Part shown: positions 8,733-17,330 of the stretch, one piece after another
Layout of the letters: each line of letters opens with the position of its first letter
How positions within the stretch are numbered: the first letter of the stretch is position 1
DNA from: Saksenaea vasiformis B4078
Taxonomy: Eukaryota; Mucoromycota; Mucoromycetes; Mucorales; Saksenaeaceae
Length of the DNA: 19,347 nt
Direction: 5' to 3'
NCBI GenBank assembly: GCA_000697055.1
Contig: JNDT01001873.1
Span: 1 to 19,347 of the forward strand
The notes under the pieces: model-generated
What the model was told of the DNA's origin: nothing
The model's input: only the letters and a program-made list of their open reading frames with translations
The model's database searches: none
Program-made: the position numbers and the translations under genes

Positions 8733-9263
8733 TGAAGAATTAGTAAGAGGAGAAACAATAAGAAAATACTTTGAGACTCTTGGTAGAGGTTTATTCAGAA
8801 GTAAAGATGATGATTACAGATGTCTACCAGCATTATTTATACTATTCAAATGCTTATTGAGTATCTTAGTAATCAGAGGATGCGTAAGCTCTGAGTAATC
8901 ATCATGGATCAATAATGATCCATGATTATTAATGTCAAGTCAGAGAGCTGTCATCTAGCTGAGTCTGAATAGCAATCCCATTGTTCAGGGACAGAGACGT
9001 CTGACTAATCACTGTGTCTATGCTAAGATCGTAATCATTGTAATTGTCTTGTTGCACTAATCAAAAGATAGGAGATGTTGGAGGGTACCTTAAGATTATG
9101 ACAGAATCCTATTATCTTCAGATTGTAGCTATCCATTGTTAGACGTCTGAATAGATCAGATTTATTTGTAGATAAAGTACCGATGGTATGAGAAACTCAA
9201 TAAAGATCGTTTAGACTTAGTGGATGAAATATGTATAATGATAATGATATGTCAAATATGACA
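8733..9263 (-). mobile_element. 531-bp LTR, minus orientation
   Basis: This is the reverse complement of the LTR at 18822-19347, collinear without indels. Hand alignment over 526 shared bases gives 20 differences, all transitions. On the minus strand it begins TGTCATATTTGAC and ends TTCTTCA. It carries TATAAATA and then AATAAA about 45 bp downstream, which sets the orientation. The flanks (GTAAT at 8728-8732, GTCTG at 9264-9268) do not match, so it is not a simple solo-LTR insertion. It may be one end of an element that was deleted or rearranged. Confidence 0.85.
8902..8925. repeat. Inverted repeat (hairpin) in LTR U3, minus copy
   Basis: The arms TCATGGATC (8902-8910) and GATCCATGA (8917-8925) are separated by 6 bases. 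The same arms with a 6-base spacer occur in the other copy (19160-19183). The spacer bases vary by transitions only. It could be a regulatory palindrome or protein site. Confidence 0.6.
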
Positions 9264-9309
9264 GTCTGTTTTTTGATTTTTTTGTGATCGAGTGTGTTGT
9301 AGTATTCAC

Positions 9310-9535
9310 TGTAAAAAAATGTTGTGTCATGACTGGAACTGATAAGTACAGTGAGACTGAAGGGTGTCATTTATTTCAGTAAAAAAGTAGACCAGAAACT
9401 AATTACTAGCTATGGCTATATTTATATGATTGGAGATCATGTCTATTATATTGACACAGCAATAGATTATATCTCAGACATGACAGACAGTAAGCATGAT
9501 AGGATTCATTTCAGTCTTCATACTCTACAGGTAAT
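9310..9535 (-). mobile_element. Probable LTR 3' end, minus orientation (second LTR type)
   Basis: Read on the minus strand, there is a TATAAATATAGCC near 9433-9421, then CTGAAATAAATG, then CAGTCTCACTGTAC, then ACATTTTTTTACA ending at 9310. The same order of motifs (CTGAAATAAACAGG, AGTCTCACTGTAC, ACATTTTTTTACAG) occurs on the plus strand at about 11190-11285, before the gag of copy 2. I therefore read both as ends of one LTR family in opposite orientations. The start of this copy is uncertain, and no target duplication was found. An alternative is that the two are terminal inverted repeats of one element. Confidence 0.45.
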
Positions 9536-9605
9536 CTTCATATGAGAAGCCTCCAAAGTTGCACCTGTAAGTTCAGCTGTAAGGATACCAATCCTCAAGT
9601 TTGAT

Positions 9606-10061
9606 TCAGTTGCTGTTGTTTCTCAGATGCTGTTCCTCGACTTGAAGTTGGCTGTCTCTCATCTCATAAGCAGTAATGAACATGAAATGGCACGCGTTTG
9701 GAGGGCAGGCATCGAACTCCTCCTGTGATAGTGGTATGTGAACATGAATGTCTTCAGAGATCTGAGTGTATTCTATCATCAGCCTGTAGGGTCTACAAGG
9801 GTGGTGAAGATCTACTAATTCATTTTTTCTCATTTTCGTACCAGTTGGTTTTTAAACAACAATACTCTCGATCCTGGCTGTAAGCTCAGATAGAGCTTGG
9901 CAAAGTTCATGGATCTCATGCTCTGCATTTTTTATTCTATTGCATCTTCATTCAATGCATTGTAAGTTGTGACACTTTTTATACAAGGCCCTTTCTTTGT
10001 AAAACTCCAGATTTGTGACCATACAGCCCTTATTCTTACATTTCTTTGGTGGATTATCCAT
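9606..10061 (-). pseudogene. Unidentified zinc-ribbon/coiled-coil ORF (pseudogene)
   Basis: I do not recognise this gene. From an ATG at 10061 the frame encodes about 150 residues with two stops (TGA after about residue 37, TAA after about residue 69), ending at TGA 9606-9608. The N-terminus holds C-x4-C (CKNKGC) and, 16 residues later, C-x4-C (CHNLQC), bracketing an LEFYKERALYKK segment. This resembles short zinc ribbons of the C..C..FY..C..C kind. A helical, possibly coiled-coil stretch (EHEIHELCQALSELTARIES) follows. Then comes a compact region with LVDLHHPCRPYRLMIEYT and IHVHIPLSQEEFDACPP. The coherent composition argues that it was once a real protein. It lies between a degraded protease region and an LTR-like end on the same strand, so an element-borne accessory gene is possible. 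Confidence 0.45.
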
Positions 10062-10169
10062 TGCATTTGTAGAGTCATCAGTTGGAATTTGAATTAATCA
10101 ATTTTTCTAAATGTCATTTTTAGCCACTCGACACATTGTAAACTCATAGAGGCAAGGTGAGATTCACTT

Positions 10170-11055
10170 TGGTTTTTACTTGCAAGTGTTGATGACGCGA
10201 GTTGTTTTCTGGAATAGGTAAATTCCCCATGCTAATAGCTGAAGATTCTGCTTCTATATCTACCAATCTTTAAAGATGTTTATTCTGTATAATAATAGGA
10301 GCATGAAGTGAGTAGGGATTGTTATGTAGTAGAGTAGTTTGCCCAAAAAGGTGTTTGTCCTGATATGTATATGAAGACTCAAATTCCAATTCATCCATGG
10401 AATCAGTGAGGTGTTCAATGGCGTCATCAGCTGGATGGTTGTTGGTGGCAGGTGTGGTATGAGAGACTGCATTTAACTGTAAATTTGTTACCTGGTTTGC
10501 CTTTTTCACTTTTGCATCCCAGTATTCTTGACAATGATGACCAGGTGCATATTTTCAGCCACAGTACATGCAATTGTTTTTATGTTTGGTTGTCTCCGGA
10601 GTTTCTTGTTTCTTCTTTTTGCATTCTTCCATGGAATGGTATGCCTTTGGTCCATGGTAAGTGCAACCTATGACAGCATGTTTTTGACCTTTGGAAGCAG
10701 AAAAAGAAGAACCAGACCAGGTGTCATTCAGACGTCAACAAGTAACAGGGCGAGACACAGAGTCATCCATCAGTTGGTAATGAGCGCGTTTCTGGACAGA
10801 AACTACAAGAGCAACCTCAAGGTCTCCCTTGACACTCTGTGGAAGCTTTTTGCCATGGCGACCATGCCAGGCGACCTGCACATTTTTACAGATGTGGGAA
10901 AGCAGAGAAACCAGAAACCAGAGAGCAGGACCTTCATTATCAATGATGCCACCCTTGTGATAGGCTTTCTGAAAGTGAGTACTGTAATCAAGAACAGTTT
11001 TTTGACGTTCCATCACCATGGAATATGCCTTAGTGGCTGTGGTATTTCACCGTAG
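10170..11055 (-). pseudogene. gag: Chromovirus copy 3 Gag-protease fragment, minus strand
   Basis: This is a Gag homologous to copies 1 and 2 but more divergent. LDYSTHFQKAYHKGG, WFLVSLLSHICKNVQVAW and LPQSVKGDLEVALVV align with LPAYINRFQIQRLESG, VAFISSLLPHFYERACFV and VPKDLDRVCDMVLAM of copy 2. Two Cys/His clusters follow: CTYHGPKAYHSMEEC and, interrupted by a TGA, CMYCG*KYAPGHHC, equivalent to the knuckle of the other copies. The protease start reads RLVDIEAESSAI, so the DTG is lost. The frame is continuous from 11019 to about 10180 with TGA at 10735, TGA at 10555 and a TAA before the protease. No RT follows. Similarity fades above 11055, so the true 5' limit is uncertain. Confidence 0.78.
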
Positions 11056-11159
11056 TTAAGAGAATATAGTCACTATAAACTGTATCTCTTGATTGGACTT
11101 GTTTCAGAGACATAAGCTCCATTAAGAAGAATTTTATTTTATTTACAACAGTAGCAGAA

Positions 11160-11284
11160 AAGTAGTAATAATCCTCTTTTTTTACTTCTATCTGAAATAA
11201 ACAGGAGTCTCACTGTACTATTGTTGTTCTCAGTATATATTGTCTTTTATTGATCATCATCTCCAAATACTACATTTTTTTACA
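11160..11284 (+). mobile_element. Probable 5' LTR end of chromovirus copy 2
   Basis: The segment carries CTGAAATAAACAGG, AGTCTCACTGTAC and a final ACATTTTTTTACA just upstream of the gag ATG of copy 2 (11308). The AATAAA/AGTCTCA arrangement is shared with the other LTRs in the window. The left end is not defined: 11056-11160 could be LTR or the 5' part of the minus-strand gag. No tRNA-type TGG primer site follows at 11285, so priming would have to be atypical (self-priming is known in Tf1/sushi-type chromoviruses), or the boundary is misplaced. TTTTTTTACAG also resembles a 3' splice site. Confidence 0.42.
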
Positions 11285-11307
11285 GTAAAGACGAAACCCC
11301 TGTCAAG

Positions 11308-11655
11308 ATGACAATACAAAACCAAGACCCTGTTTCAGATTTGAACAATCCCCATGTTTCTCCCGTTGATCAAGATGTGGATATGGATCAACATCCATCC
11401 ATTGAAAACAACCATCCATCTGTCGTGTCCTCGCCTGGTGAGACCAGATTGAACCCTAGCAAAACTGATTCTGTGGTCCATGGTACTCTCACGTCAAAAC
11501 ACGCAGATCCTGTCTGTAGTGCCCTCCGTATGCTGACGAAATTAAAAGAGTTTGCAAATGAGAAAGAACGTTTATATAACAATGCTGTAGATTTGAGCGA
11601 AGCTATGGAGACATGTGATCGCCTGCTTCATGAGTTCAACCTAGCTGAAGAACGT
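11308..11655 (+). pseudogene. gag: Chromovirus copy 2 Gag N-terminus
   Basis: From the ATG at 11308, about 116 codons are open. They encode a polar, Pro/Ser/Asp-rich N-terminus (MTIQNQDPVSDLN, DVDMDQHPSIENN) followed by a helical segment (ALRMLTKLKEFANEKERL, LSEAMETCDRLLHEFN). The frame then runs into an LTR insertion at 11656. It resumes in the same frame at 12816 when one AACGT copy is discounted, where AEER continues as VSKFSLLCIKKYPQ, without a gap against copy 1. This is the only Gag N-terminus in the window, since copy 1 is interrupted at the METCD position. The ATG is 23 bases after the proposed LTR end. Confidence 0.8.
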
Positions 11656-11945
11656 TGTGGAGTGCTATTTTTTCACTCTGAAGACAATCCCACCTGCTAC
11701 TTTTTTTTTTTATCAAAAACACCGTTGTGAACATTTATATTAGTTTTATCCTCTTTATTTCCCTATTCTCTTATCTTTATTTTTGTCATTGCGTATGTAT
11801 TAACAGAAGAAATAACAAGGATCAGGATAACAAAAGTACAACGCGCATAAAGAAACTACCAGAGGATACACACAGAACGATTGCCGCCATACAAATTAAA
11901 GACCGCTGATCACATGCTCTCAACCAACATGAAAGAAAAGCCTCC

Positions 11946-12048
11946 GTAGCAACTCAGGTTTTAAAACCACTTGAAGCATGAAGCAACTCGAGTTTTTAAT
12001 ACCTGTAGCAACTCGAGTTTTAAATACCTGTAGAGCACGTTGGGTTTA
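11946..12048 (+). repeat. 25-bp tandem repeats upstream of LTR TATA box
   Basis: GAAGCAACTCGAGTTTTTAAT (11980), GTAGCAACTCGAGTTTTAAAT (12005) and a degenerate GTAGAGCACGTTGGGTTT (12030) start exactly 25 bp apart. A further copy, GTAGCAACTCAGGTTTT, begins at 11946. They lie 45-150 bp upstream of TATAAATA (12094), which is where LTR enhancer repeats usually sit. Confidence 0.72.
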
Positions 12049-12093
12049 TCTCGCACACCTTAATTATTTCCTTATTCTATCCCTCGATTTTTG

Positions 12094-12123
12094 TATAAAT
12101 ATCCCACCTTTTCAATGAATAAA
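12094..12123 (+). promoter_or_regulatory. LTR TATA box and AATAAA signal
   Basis: TATAAATA at 12094-12101 is followed 24 bp later (start to start) by AATAAA at 12118-12123. This fixes the plus orientation of the LTR insertion. Confidence 0.6.
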
Positions 12124-12811
12124 ACATCAGGTTATAACAGCACAATCTTCTCTTGGTCTACTCTAGCCATCACAAAAGGACTTTTCCAAAGGTTTTTCTT
12201 TTATTTTCAAAGCCGCCTTTTATTGCTCTGCCTCCGTTGGTTATTCTCAAGAAACCATCGTTAATCAGAATCTGCCGATTCTTTTCTTTTCTTTTCCTCT
12301 ATTTTTCTTTTATTCTTTCCAATTGATTTATTAGCGACGCTGATTCCGCTATCTCTTTTTATTTTCTTTTACGTTTTCTTTTATATTTTCTCTTCTTTTT
12401 ACCGAGACCCTATATTTCTCCCGATCCAACTCACTGATCACCCGAGAAATATCTCTATTTCATCTCCATACATCTCTAATTGATTGAATCAATACGAGAT
12501 TAAAGGTAACTGTACCAACGATTTTACTAACAATCATACTCTTTTTCAGACAGATCTCTTTATATATTGTCGATCCAGACAACAGATACTCTATTTTATC
12601 TTTTCTTTTCTTTTCCTCAAGCTTTACCACTTACCCAAGTCTTGGTGTTTGACTCAAATCCACACCTGGTGCTCACACAAACTGAACTGTTTTCATCTAC
12701 CGAAGCTACTTTTTCTATACCTTACCAGCTATTTCTGTCATCAAGTTTATGCTTAGGCACTACCAGGAAACATACCCATTTTTATCGACAAGTCAAAAAT
12801 ACAGTGTAACA

Positions 12812-15140
12812 ACGTGTCTCAAAATTTTCACTTCTATGTATAAAGAAGTATCCTCAATGTAAAGAATTTCGTATATCAGCTGGTGTCGCTACTTCCCATA
12901 AAAGTTTCAGCCATAACAGCTCTGCCAATTCTGAGGTTTCTTATGCTAACTCTGTGGTAAAACCCATGGGTATGAATTTACACTCGACAGTTCCACGAGA
13001 ATTGCCTGCTCTTCAACTTTCTGGTGGCAATAAGTGGAATATGTGCAAGGATGTCCATGATTCAGCCCGCTCATTCATTAGAGCATTTACTTCTCAATTG
13101 GATGTTTATGGAATGGAGTACGACAAGCATTGGGAACGCTTACTCAAGATCTGTCTTAACAATAGTCAAAAAGTATGGTTTGAGTCAAAACTAGCTCGCT
13201 GACATTTGTCTTGGTCTGAAGCAGAAACAATCCTTTTACATAAATTCGACACTCCCATCCATCAGTATTGCTCTCTTGCTCAAACTTTCTGAATGGTCCA
13301 AAGACGTGGTGAATCTCTGCCTGCCTATATCAATCGTTTCCAAATACAGAGACTAGAATCGGGTTGTAAAGAAAATGAAAATCTGGTTGTTGCCTTTATC
13401 TCCTCTCTGTTACCTCATTTTTATGAACGTGCTTGCTTTGTCATTGCCTCCCAATTTGGTGCCACAGTTCCGAAAGACTTGGACAGGGTATGCGACATGG
13501 TCCTTGCAATGACCTCAGATAACAAGAGACCCTTGAATGACGATGATAACTCAACCACCCATTCAGTACGTCCTAAGGCCAGTGATTCGTTAAAGGTACA
13601 TATGCATGAAAGGACTGTCTATGACAGATCCTATGATAATGGTAGCAATAAGGGTAACAATATGAGTACCACACAGTCTACCAATAAGCCATGCTCCTAC
13701 TGTAAAAAGCCTTGGTTCAAAGGTCACCGCTGTAAGGAATTTCTTGAGGCCAAGCGTAACAAAGAAAAATCCAATCTCATGTCTCGTGCTGCTGCTGTCC
13801 AGCGATCGCGTGATGTTTACGATCATAATAACCCTTTAACATATGAATCAGGAGATCAGGAAGATATGGATAATGACGTAATGCAAGAAATCGATTTCAA
13901 TGCACTAAGTAAGCATCATCTGATAAGTCGGTCTATGCAAACAACTCAAACTAAATCTTGTTTTGTACCACTGACATTACAGAATGAACCTCTTTATGCT
14001 CTGGTTGACACAGGTGCCGATTTTTTGGCTATAGACATTGATATCTGTAAAAATTTAAATTTAACAATAAAACCAGTAGATGGCATAATTACCTTAGCTG
14101 CACATGGTTATAAGACCGCCAGAATTGGTCAAACTGATCAGCTTGAATTCTTTTACAATAATTGCCCTGTCACGCATATCTTTGAGGTAATGCGTTTATC
14201 TGAAGGTACACAGGTGAGTATTGGCATGGATCTTATGCCTAAGATGGATATTGCTCTGACTGACATTGCCGTTTCCCATAAGCCATCAGTGAAGCAATAC
14301 ATTGATGACACATTCCGTGATAAGCTGGTACCCAATGAGTCACCAGTAGGTGCTATTACTGAACGACATGAACTCATGGAAAGCATTCAACTGTTGATTG
14401 ATGCAAATGGGTGTATTCCTAAAACATCGTTCTGCACAGTACCTGAATCTGTTATTCATCTAGAAACCGAACCTGGTAAAACTGCCTTTCGACAACAGTA
14501 TCCATTGCCCCATGCACTGACTCCATTAATTGAGGAGACTATTAAGCAATGGCTGGCGGATGGCACCATTGAAAAAGCTCTCGTGAATACTGAATGGAAC
14601 AGTCCATTAACCTTAGCTCCGAAAAAAGATGCTCAGGGTAATTACACAGGTAAAAGACCTTGCCTGGACCCGCGTCACATCAATAAGCTGCTAAAGGACG
14701 ACCGTTATCCATTGCCATTAATAAGGGATGTCTTCTTCAAATTAAAAGGTGCACGCGTCTTCAGCACGTTAGATCTGACCAGTGCATTTCACCAGTTTAA
14801 GATCGCTGAAGCCAATCGCCATAAGACCACTTTTACAGCCCCTAATGGAATCCAGTACATGTTCTACGGCTGCCCATTTGGTCTTAAACCTATCTCTTCG
14901 AAGTTTCAACGTGTAATGGCTTCGTTATTTCATGAACTGCCTTATGTCACAGCTTTTGTTGACGATGTAGTGGTGTTCTCTTCTTCTCTTAAAGAACATG
15001 TAGATCATCTTACGCACGTCATACAAATTCTGATGGATGTCAATTTGATCTTAAATCTGCAGAAGTGTAACTTTGCACAGAGCTGTGTATATCTCTTGGG
15101 ATTTTGTGTCTCAGATAAGGGTATTTCACTCAACACGCGT
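12812..15140 (+). pseudogene. Chromovirus copy 2 Gag-protease-RT (truncated)
   Basis: Gag resumes at 12816 (VSKFSLLCIKKYP) and is broken by TGA at 13200 and 13290. From 13293 a single frame stays open for 635 codons. It contains the Gag core (LPAYINRFQIQRLESG, LVVAFISSLLPHF) and the knuckle CSYCKKPWFKGHRC (C-x2-C-x7-H-x-C, about 13692-13735). Protease follows with LVDTGADFLAID (catalytic Asp 14007-14009). RT shows PCLDPRHINKLL, FSTLDLTSAFHQF, CPFGLKPISSKFQ and FVDDVVVF (Asp pair 14961-14966). All catalytic residues of protease and RT are intact, unlike copy 1. RT stops matching copy 1 after KGISLN (about 15138), where TGTAAGG of the next element begins. The last codons of the open frame (to 15200) are read into that LTR. 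Confidence 0.9.
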
Positions 15141-15829
15141 TGTAAGGTGCCAAGCTGCCTCAGCTCAAGATTCAGACCCAGACGACGATGTGGAGCATAA
15201 GCATGCTCTCAATGCTTCAACATTTCACAATGACCAAAACATAATCTCAAAACTGGACATATTCAACAATACTGACCAACTATATGCAACTCACACAGTT
15301 GGAATTGACCTTCTTCCCAGCAATACAGATACCTTTCTCACCTACTGCAATACAATTCTGACATCTTGACAATTCCTCACTCATCTCACTCCTGAAAATC
15401 CAAAATCAAACTCCTACTCTGAAGGGATTACTTTGATCTCGTTACACGATCACTTTGATCCTTTTCATGGATCGGACTTGCTAAATATCCATCACAACAA
15501 TGATTATTTGTAGAACAGCCATAGACTAGAACTAGTATAAATAGCCCTCATAGGGATCACAATAAAGACAGTTTTCAGCACGATATTACTTTGGCAAGCA
15601 AGTGTATCTTTATTTCTCTTTGATTTTCTACTGCCTTTGACTTTATTTTTTTTTCCACGCTTCCCTTTTTATCTCTGATCACTCCGTTGATACCTTTATC
15701 ATCGTTAACTCTTTGAAGTCTTTGATACCAACTATAAAAGTATCTGGTGCTCACTTACAACTGAACAACATATTTCTTTTTCTCTTTTCTTTTCTTTCTT
15801 TTTTTCTCTTACACAAAACCACACTTACA
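15141..15829 (+). mobile_element. 5' LTR of a second retrotransposon type
   Basis: Homology of copy 2 RT to copy 1 ends exactly where TGTAAGG starts (15141). A matching CTTACA ends at 15829 (TGTAAG...CTTACA), giving a 689-bp LTR. TATAAATA stands at 15536-15543 and AATAAA at 15561-15566, followed by long pyrimidine runs like those in the insertion at 11656-12811. Four bases after the proposed end comes TGGTGCTCAC, a candidate primer binding site. The right end is uncertain, because the related insertion at 11656 seems to include the same decamer inside its target duplication. By that analogy the end could lie as far right as about 15915. A short open frame in the U3 (to 15369) has no support as a gene. 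Confidence 0.65.
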
Positions 15830-15833
15830 TCTG

Positions 15834-15843
15834 TGGTGCTCAC
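15834..15843 (+). promoter_or_regulatory. Candidate primer binding site TGGTGCTCAC
   Basis: The decamer begins with TGG, the complement of a tRNA CCA end, and lies just after the CTTACA end of the LTR and 130 bp before the gag ATG. Identical decamers occur at 15745-15754 and 12667-12676, in the LTR regions of this and the related element, so a role in LTR/leader function is plausible. The primer assignment is inference. Confidence 0.4.
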
Positions 15844-15975
15844 TACAGGGGGATTCAACTACAAACGACAGAATACAAATGACAGAATTACAACAGAGTT
15901 ACAACAGAACATACAAGTATGAAATCAAAACGCTTTTACTAAACAAATATTTTGAATCAATAGAACAATCGAAAA

Positions 15976-17330
15976 ATGACTCACAACAATGAACATACTG
16001 TGTTGGCTTCCAATGAATACCAATATTTACACCCAAGACCTCAAAAATTCTCTGGTACCGAGTGGACTGATTTCTGCAAGTTTCGCAATCAATTTGAATC
16101 CTATCTCGCCATGGCCAATGTCCACAATGATGACCGCCACGTTGAACTCCTTGGATCCTATCTAATTGGTGCTGCTAAACGATTCTTCAAGAACAAGATT
16201 GAAAACAAAGACCTTTCCTATGGTGCTACCACTGATCTCCTTCAGAATGAATTTGTAACTCCATTCATCCTGCTTCAACATCACCATGACTTTGACACAA
16301 TGCGCCAAAAGCATGATGAACATCCCCATACCTTTTATTCCAGATTGCAAGAAGCTGCAGAACAAGCTGAGATATTGGATGAGAACATGATCAAGTCGAA
16401 ATTCATGACGGGTCTTTTACTCAAGATCACTCAACACTGTGCCATGATGTCCAGCTTGTCCTTCGAGGATTATTACTGAAACTCCCAAGGTTACTGGAAC
16501 GCCAAAGAATTACAAACACTCAAGACAACCTTCAATCCATCTGGATATACCAAGGGAAACGACCAAAGAGCCCTGAATGCACCTGCTATGGAACAGCTTG
16601 TACAAGACTGTGAATGCCTGGAATTATTCAATCTCGAACGTTACCACCGTGAAGGAGTACCTACAAACACACTATCTGACACCTTGAAACGTGGTTTGTC
16701 CCTCTCAGATGCTGTAACAGAAATTGCCAAGGAAGAAGCCCACCATCAGATACAAACCATGTATCTAGATCAATGGCCTGAACCTACCATCCGTGGACCT
16801 TGACGACCCTATGTGCCAAAACCACACTACAATTACTATGATGGTGTTGAATTTCAACATTACTGTGACAACTATTGTGACAATTACCGCTATAACTACT
16901 GTTCCCAATGGCAATCTCCATCATATGGACAAGGGTACCAACTAAGATGCTACCAATACGATTCTCAATATTCTCAACCTTACAATCAAGATTCGTATCA
17001 GCAACCTCCATCTCGTGAACCAATGCAAAGGGAACAGTCAGCTCTGCAAGGTCCAATGAATGGACAAGAACAGACACCTGATCCATCTCCCTATTGACCA
17101 TCCTACAATAACGGCAAGATATGGGACAATACAAAACGACCAGGCTATATTCCTCAAGATTATCACGCCAGACACCATTATAATGGACGCCACCATCCTT
17201 GCAATACTTATATTTCAGAGGACATGAAGGAATGGGATCGACAAGAATTGCAATGCATGATCAATGAACGCATGAATCGTGATGAAAGCTGGGATTCTGA
17301 GTGTCACCTTCACTACCAGCCAAAAAACTA
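15976..17330 (+). pseudogene. gag: Gag-like polyprotein of the second retrotransposon (pseudogene)
   Basis: From the ATG at 15976 one frame runs to about 17290 through TGA stops at 16477, 16801 and 17096. The first part is a retrotransposon Gag core: PQKFSGTEWTDFCKFRNQFESYL, LLGSYLIGAAKRFFKN and HTFYSRLQEAAEQAEI. After 16800 comes a Tyr/Gln/Asn-rich stretch (HYCDNYCDNYRYNYC, YQYDSQYSQPYNQDSYQQ), with no classic CCHC knuckle where one is expected. Near 17290-17330 the frame must shift by one to enter the protease frame. It is unrelated in sequence to the chromovirus Gags in this window. It belongs to the element whose LTR starts at 15141 and whose protease follows. Confidence 0.82.

Larger units (their letters stand above)
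11656..12811 (+). mobile_element. Long LTR insertion in gag of copy 2 (probable solo LTR)
   Basis: This is an insertion of about 1.16 kb in gag with duplicated target AACGT (11651-11655 and 12811-12815; ACGT if the element ends in ACA at 12811). It begins TGTGGAG and ends GTAACA. It carries three units with exact 25-bp spacing upstream of the promoter, TATAAATA at 12094-12101, AATAAA at 12118-12123, and then 550 bp of pyrimidine-rich DNA. No coding sequence is present. A TCCACA at 12659-12664 mirrors the TGTGGA start and is followed by TGGTGCTCAC. An alternative is therefore a 1009-bp LTR plus primer site and leader, with the rest deleted. The target duplication favours the whole insert being one transposed unit or solo LTR. 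Confidence 0.7.
11285..15140 (+). mobile_element. Ty3/Gypsy chromovirus copy 2, 3' truncated
   Basis: This is a close relative of copy 1, collinear from METCDRLLHEF through RT, and better preserved. Its gag is interrupted by the LTR insertion at 11656-12811. Its RT ends at 15140, where TGTAAGG of a different retrotransposon LTR begins. RNase H, integrase and chromodomain are missing from the window; they may lie to the right of the later insertions. Confidence 0.88.

Noticed and set aside
8733..9263. Reading this LTR as the plus-strand 3' LTR of chromovirus copy 1, because it follows a polypurine tract
   Set aside because: TATAAATA, AATAAA and the AGTCTCAAAG block are on the minus strand, the copy at 18822 is in the other orientation, and the related solo LTR at 1936 agrees with the minus reading.
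9351..9545. Short plus-strand open frame (64 codons)
   Set aside because: It starts without ATG context and overlaps the LTR-like segment on the minus strand that carries TATA and AATAAA signals; the composition is not protein-like.
12484..12809. Two overlapping open frames in the pyrimidine-rich region
   Set aside because: They lie within the LTR insertion bounded by AACGT duplications; the residues reflect T/C-rich DNA.
15201..15369. Open frame after the truncated RT, possibly a gene 3' end
   Set aside because: It starts inside RT in another frame, runs through the LTR boundary at 15141 and lies in the presumed U3. No recognisable motif is present.
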